From: Zasmidium citrigriseum
Lineage: Eukaryota; Ascomycota; Dothideomycetes; Mycosphaerellales; Mycosphaerellaceae
Assembly: GCA_002786025.1 (NCBI GenBank)
Contig: NHNW01000029.1
Span: 317,384-381,383 of the forward strand
DNA: 64,000 nucleotides
Reading direction: 5' to 3'
The notes below the pieces were generated by a model. That model had not been told where the DNA came from and did not search any database. It saw only the letters and a list, made by a program, of their open reading frames with translations. Within the stretch, counting starts at the first letter, position 1. Each line of letters starts with the position of its first letter. Shown piece by piece: positions 63,196 through 64,000 of the stretch. A program made the position numbers and the translations under genes.

Positions 63196-63660
63196 TGGAA
63201 CGTGCTCAGCCGCTTGTTTGCGCGGCAATGGAGTGGCATGCAACTGCTTCGTCGGGTCTATTGGATGGCTTTTCGATGTCCCGGCTCCCCGATGTCGCGC
63301 GGGCGGCTGCAGAATCGGTCTATGTTGGTGGCAGTAGCACTATGGAGATATGGCGTTGTGATAGCATGTCCATACCCTGCGCGGTAGTCATTGAGTGCAT
63401 GATCGTCGCCGTGAGGTAACATTGCGACCTGTCGTCAACACAACGAACACTGGAATGCGGCTTGGAGATTGCATGCCAAGGCCGGATAAAGTAAGAGGTA
63501 GCACAAACTCCTGTGATTCCCTCGGGGTCCTGCTCGATCTGGAAGGTTCACTATATGGCTGAATCTCCATGGCGCCGAAGCATGTCAAGCTCATGTGTCC
63601 TCGTGCACGAGCTTATCGCCCCGTCGAGTAGGAGAGATCGCGCCATGAGCGAAGCCATGT
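63196..63660. other. Spacer, possibly with a 5' exon
   Basis: This is the promoter side of the two-TM gene. A minus-strand ATG frame at 63388-63594 could be its first exon, but no splice pair was clearly better than others. Confidence 0.35.
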
Positions 63661-64000
63661 CAATCCACGAACTTCCCACCACAATAGATGCAAACATCGC
63701 ATGCGGCAAAAAGAATCTGCGCTAGCGTCCTCGTTGGCCGTGGAGACGCATTCGGATTGCGCGACACTTCCACCCACGTGTCATTGGCCGGGGCACCTAT
63801 ATTGCCTTCCGCACTGGGAACATCGGCCACCTCAATGTCATCATCGGTCGCAGGCTCTACGTCGGGGAACTTCTTCTCGTTTAAGTACTGCAGGGTGCAT
63901 GTGCCGCAGCTCTTCGTCGTTCCCGGTTCTTGAATCGAAAGGAACGAAAGCGCACAGCGAGAGAACTGATGACCAGAAGAGCATTTGGACCACCTGAGGC
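63661..64000 (-). CDS. TFIIIC-type C-terminal zinc-finger protein, partial
   Basis: The minus strand is open from the right edge to TGA at 63663-63661; the start is outside, and no ATG-led frame reveals it. The visible 112 residues read WSKCSSGHQFSRCALSFLSI, QEPGTTKSCGTCTLQYL, an acidic linker (VEPATDDDIEVADV), and ILFAACDVCIYCGGKFVD at the C-terminus. The Cys/His pattern C-x4-H-x4-C, C-x2-C, C-x2-C-x2-C and the phrases RCALSFL and CDVCIYCGGKF resemble the putative zinc finger at the end of a TFIIIC subunit (TFC4-neighbour/p90-like, Pfam zf-TFIIIC). TFIIIC recruits RNA polymerase III to tRNA genes. Assignment is from recollection of the family, so moderate confidence. Confidence 0.7.

Overview
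This 64 kb window is nuclear DNA of a filamentous ascomycete (Pezizomycotina). The gene content suggests a Dothideomycete, but that is only an impression. The evidence is short GT-AG introns (mostly 47-64 bp) with CTAAC/CTGAC-like branch sites, together with a HET-domain gene, a fungal-type adenylate cyclase (RA, LRR, PP2C-like and cyclase domains), a type-3 copper tyrosinase, GPI-anchored wall protein and MCT-like MFS permeases. No CRISPR, phage, plasmid or transposon signature was seen. Exon boundaries were read by eye from splice motifs and protein continuity.

Region 1 (0-12 kb): 3' end of an enoyl-CoA hydratase/isomerase; a RidA-like/flavin amine oxidase fusion; a convergent HET-domain gene; a secreted 20-cysteine protein; a five-exon tyrosinase; and a monocarboxylate-type MFS permease. 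Region 2 (13-24 kb): allantoinase; a sulfotransferase-like P-loop protein; a 2EXR/F-box-like gene broken by two in-frame stops; a CinA/PncC-type amidohydrolase with a presequence-like N-terminus; a disordered protein ending in a J-like helix pair; and mitochondrial protoporphyrinogen oxidase. Region 3 (25-34 kb): a transcription-factor-like gene with an incomplete zinc cluster; an uncharacterised protein; a MOSC/mARC-type protein; and a patatin-like protein lacking the usual nucleophile serine.

Region 4 (35-51.9 kb): adenylate cyclase (2,081 codons, four exons); a PrpF-type isomerase; a GNAT acetyltransferase; a GPI-anchored wall protein; and two intact 2EXR-like genes, one with three C-terminal acidic repeats. 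Region 5 (52.5-60 kb): an AsaB/CmcJ-like oxidoreductase, two MCT-like MFS permeases and a cytochrome P450 lie together. This looks like an accessory metabolic patch, though no backbone synthase is visible. Region 6 (60-64 kb): a gene-free stretch with a degenerate three-copy repeat; an uncharacterised two-TM protein; and, at the right edge on the minus strand, the C-terminus of a TFIIIC-type zinc-finger protein.

Most neighbours are functionally unrelated, as is usual in fungi. Plausible working links are the fused RidA and amine oxidase domains, GATA-factor motifs in front of allantoinase, and the 52-60 kb transporter/oxidase patch. The large spacers between genes hold no ORF that could be supported.
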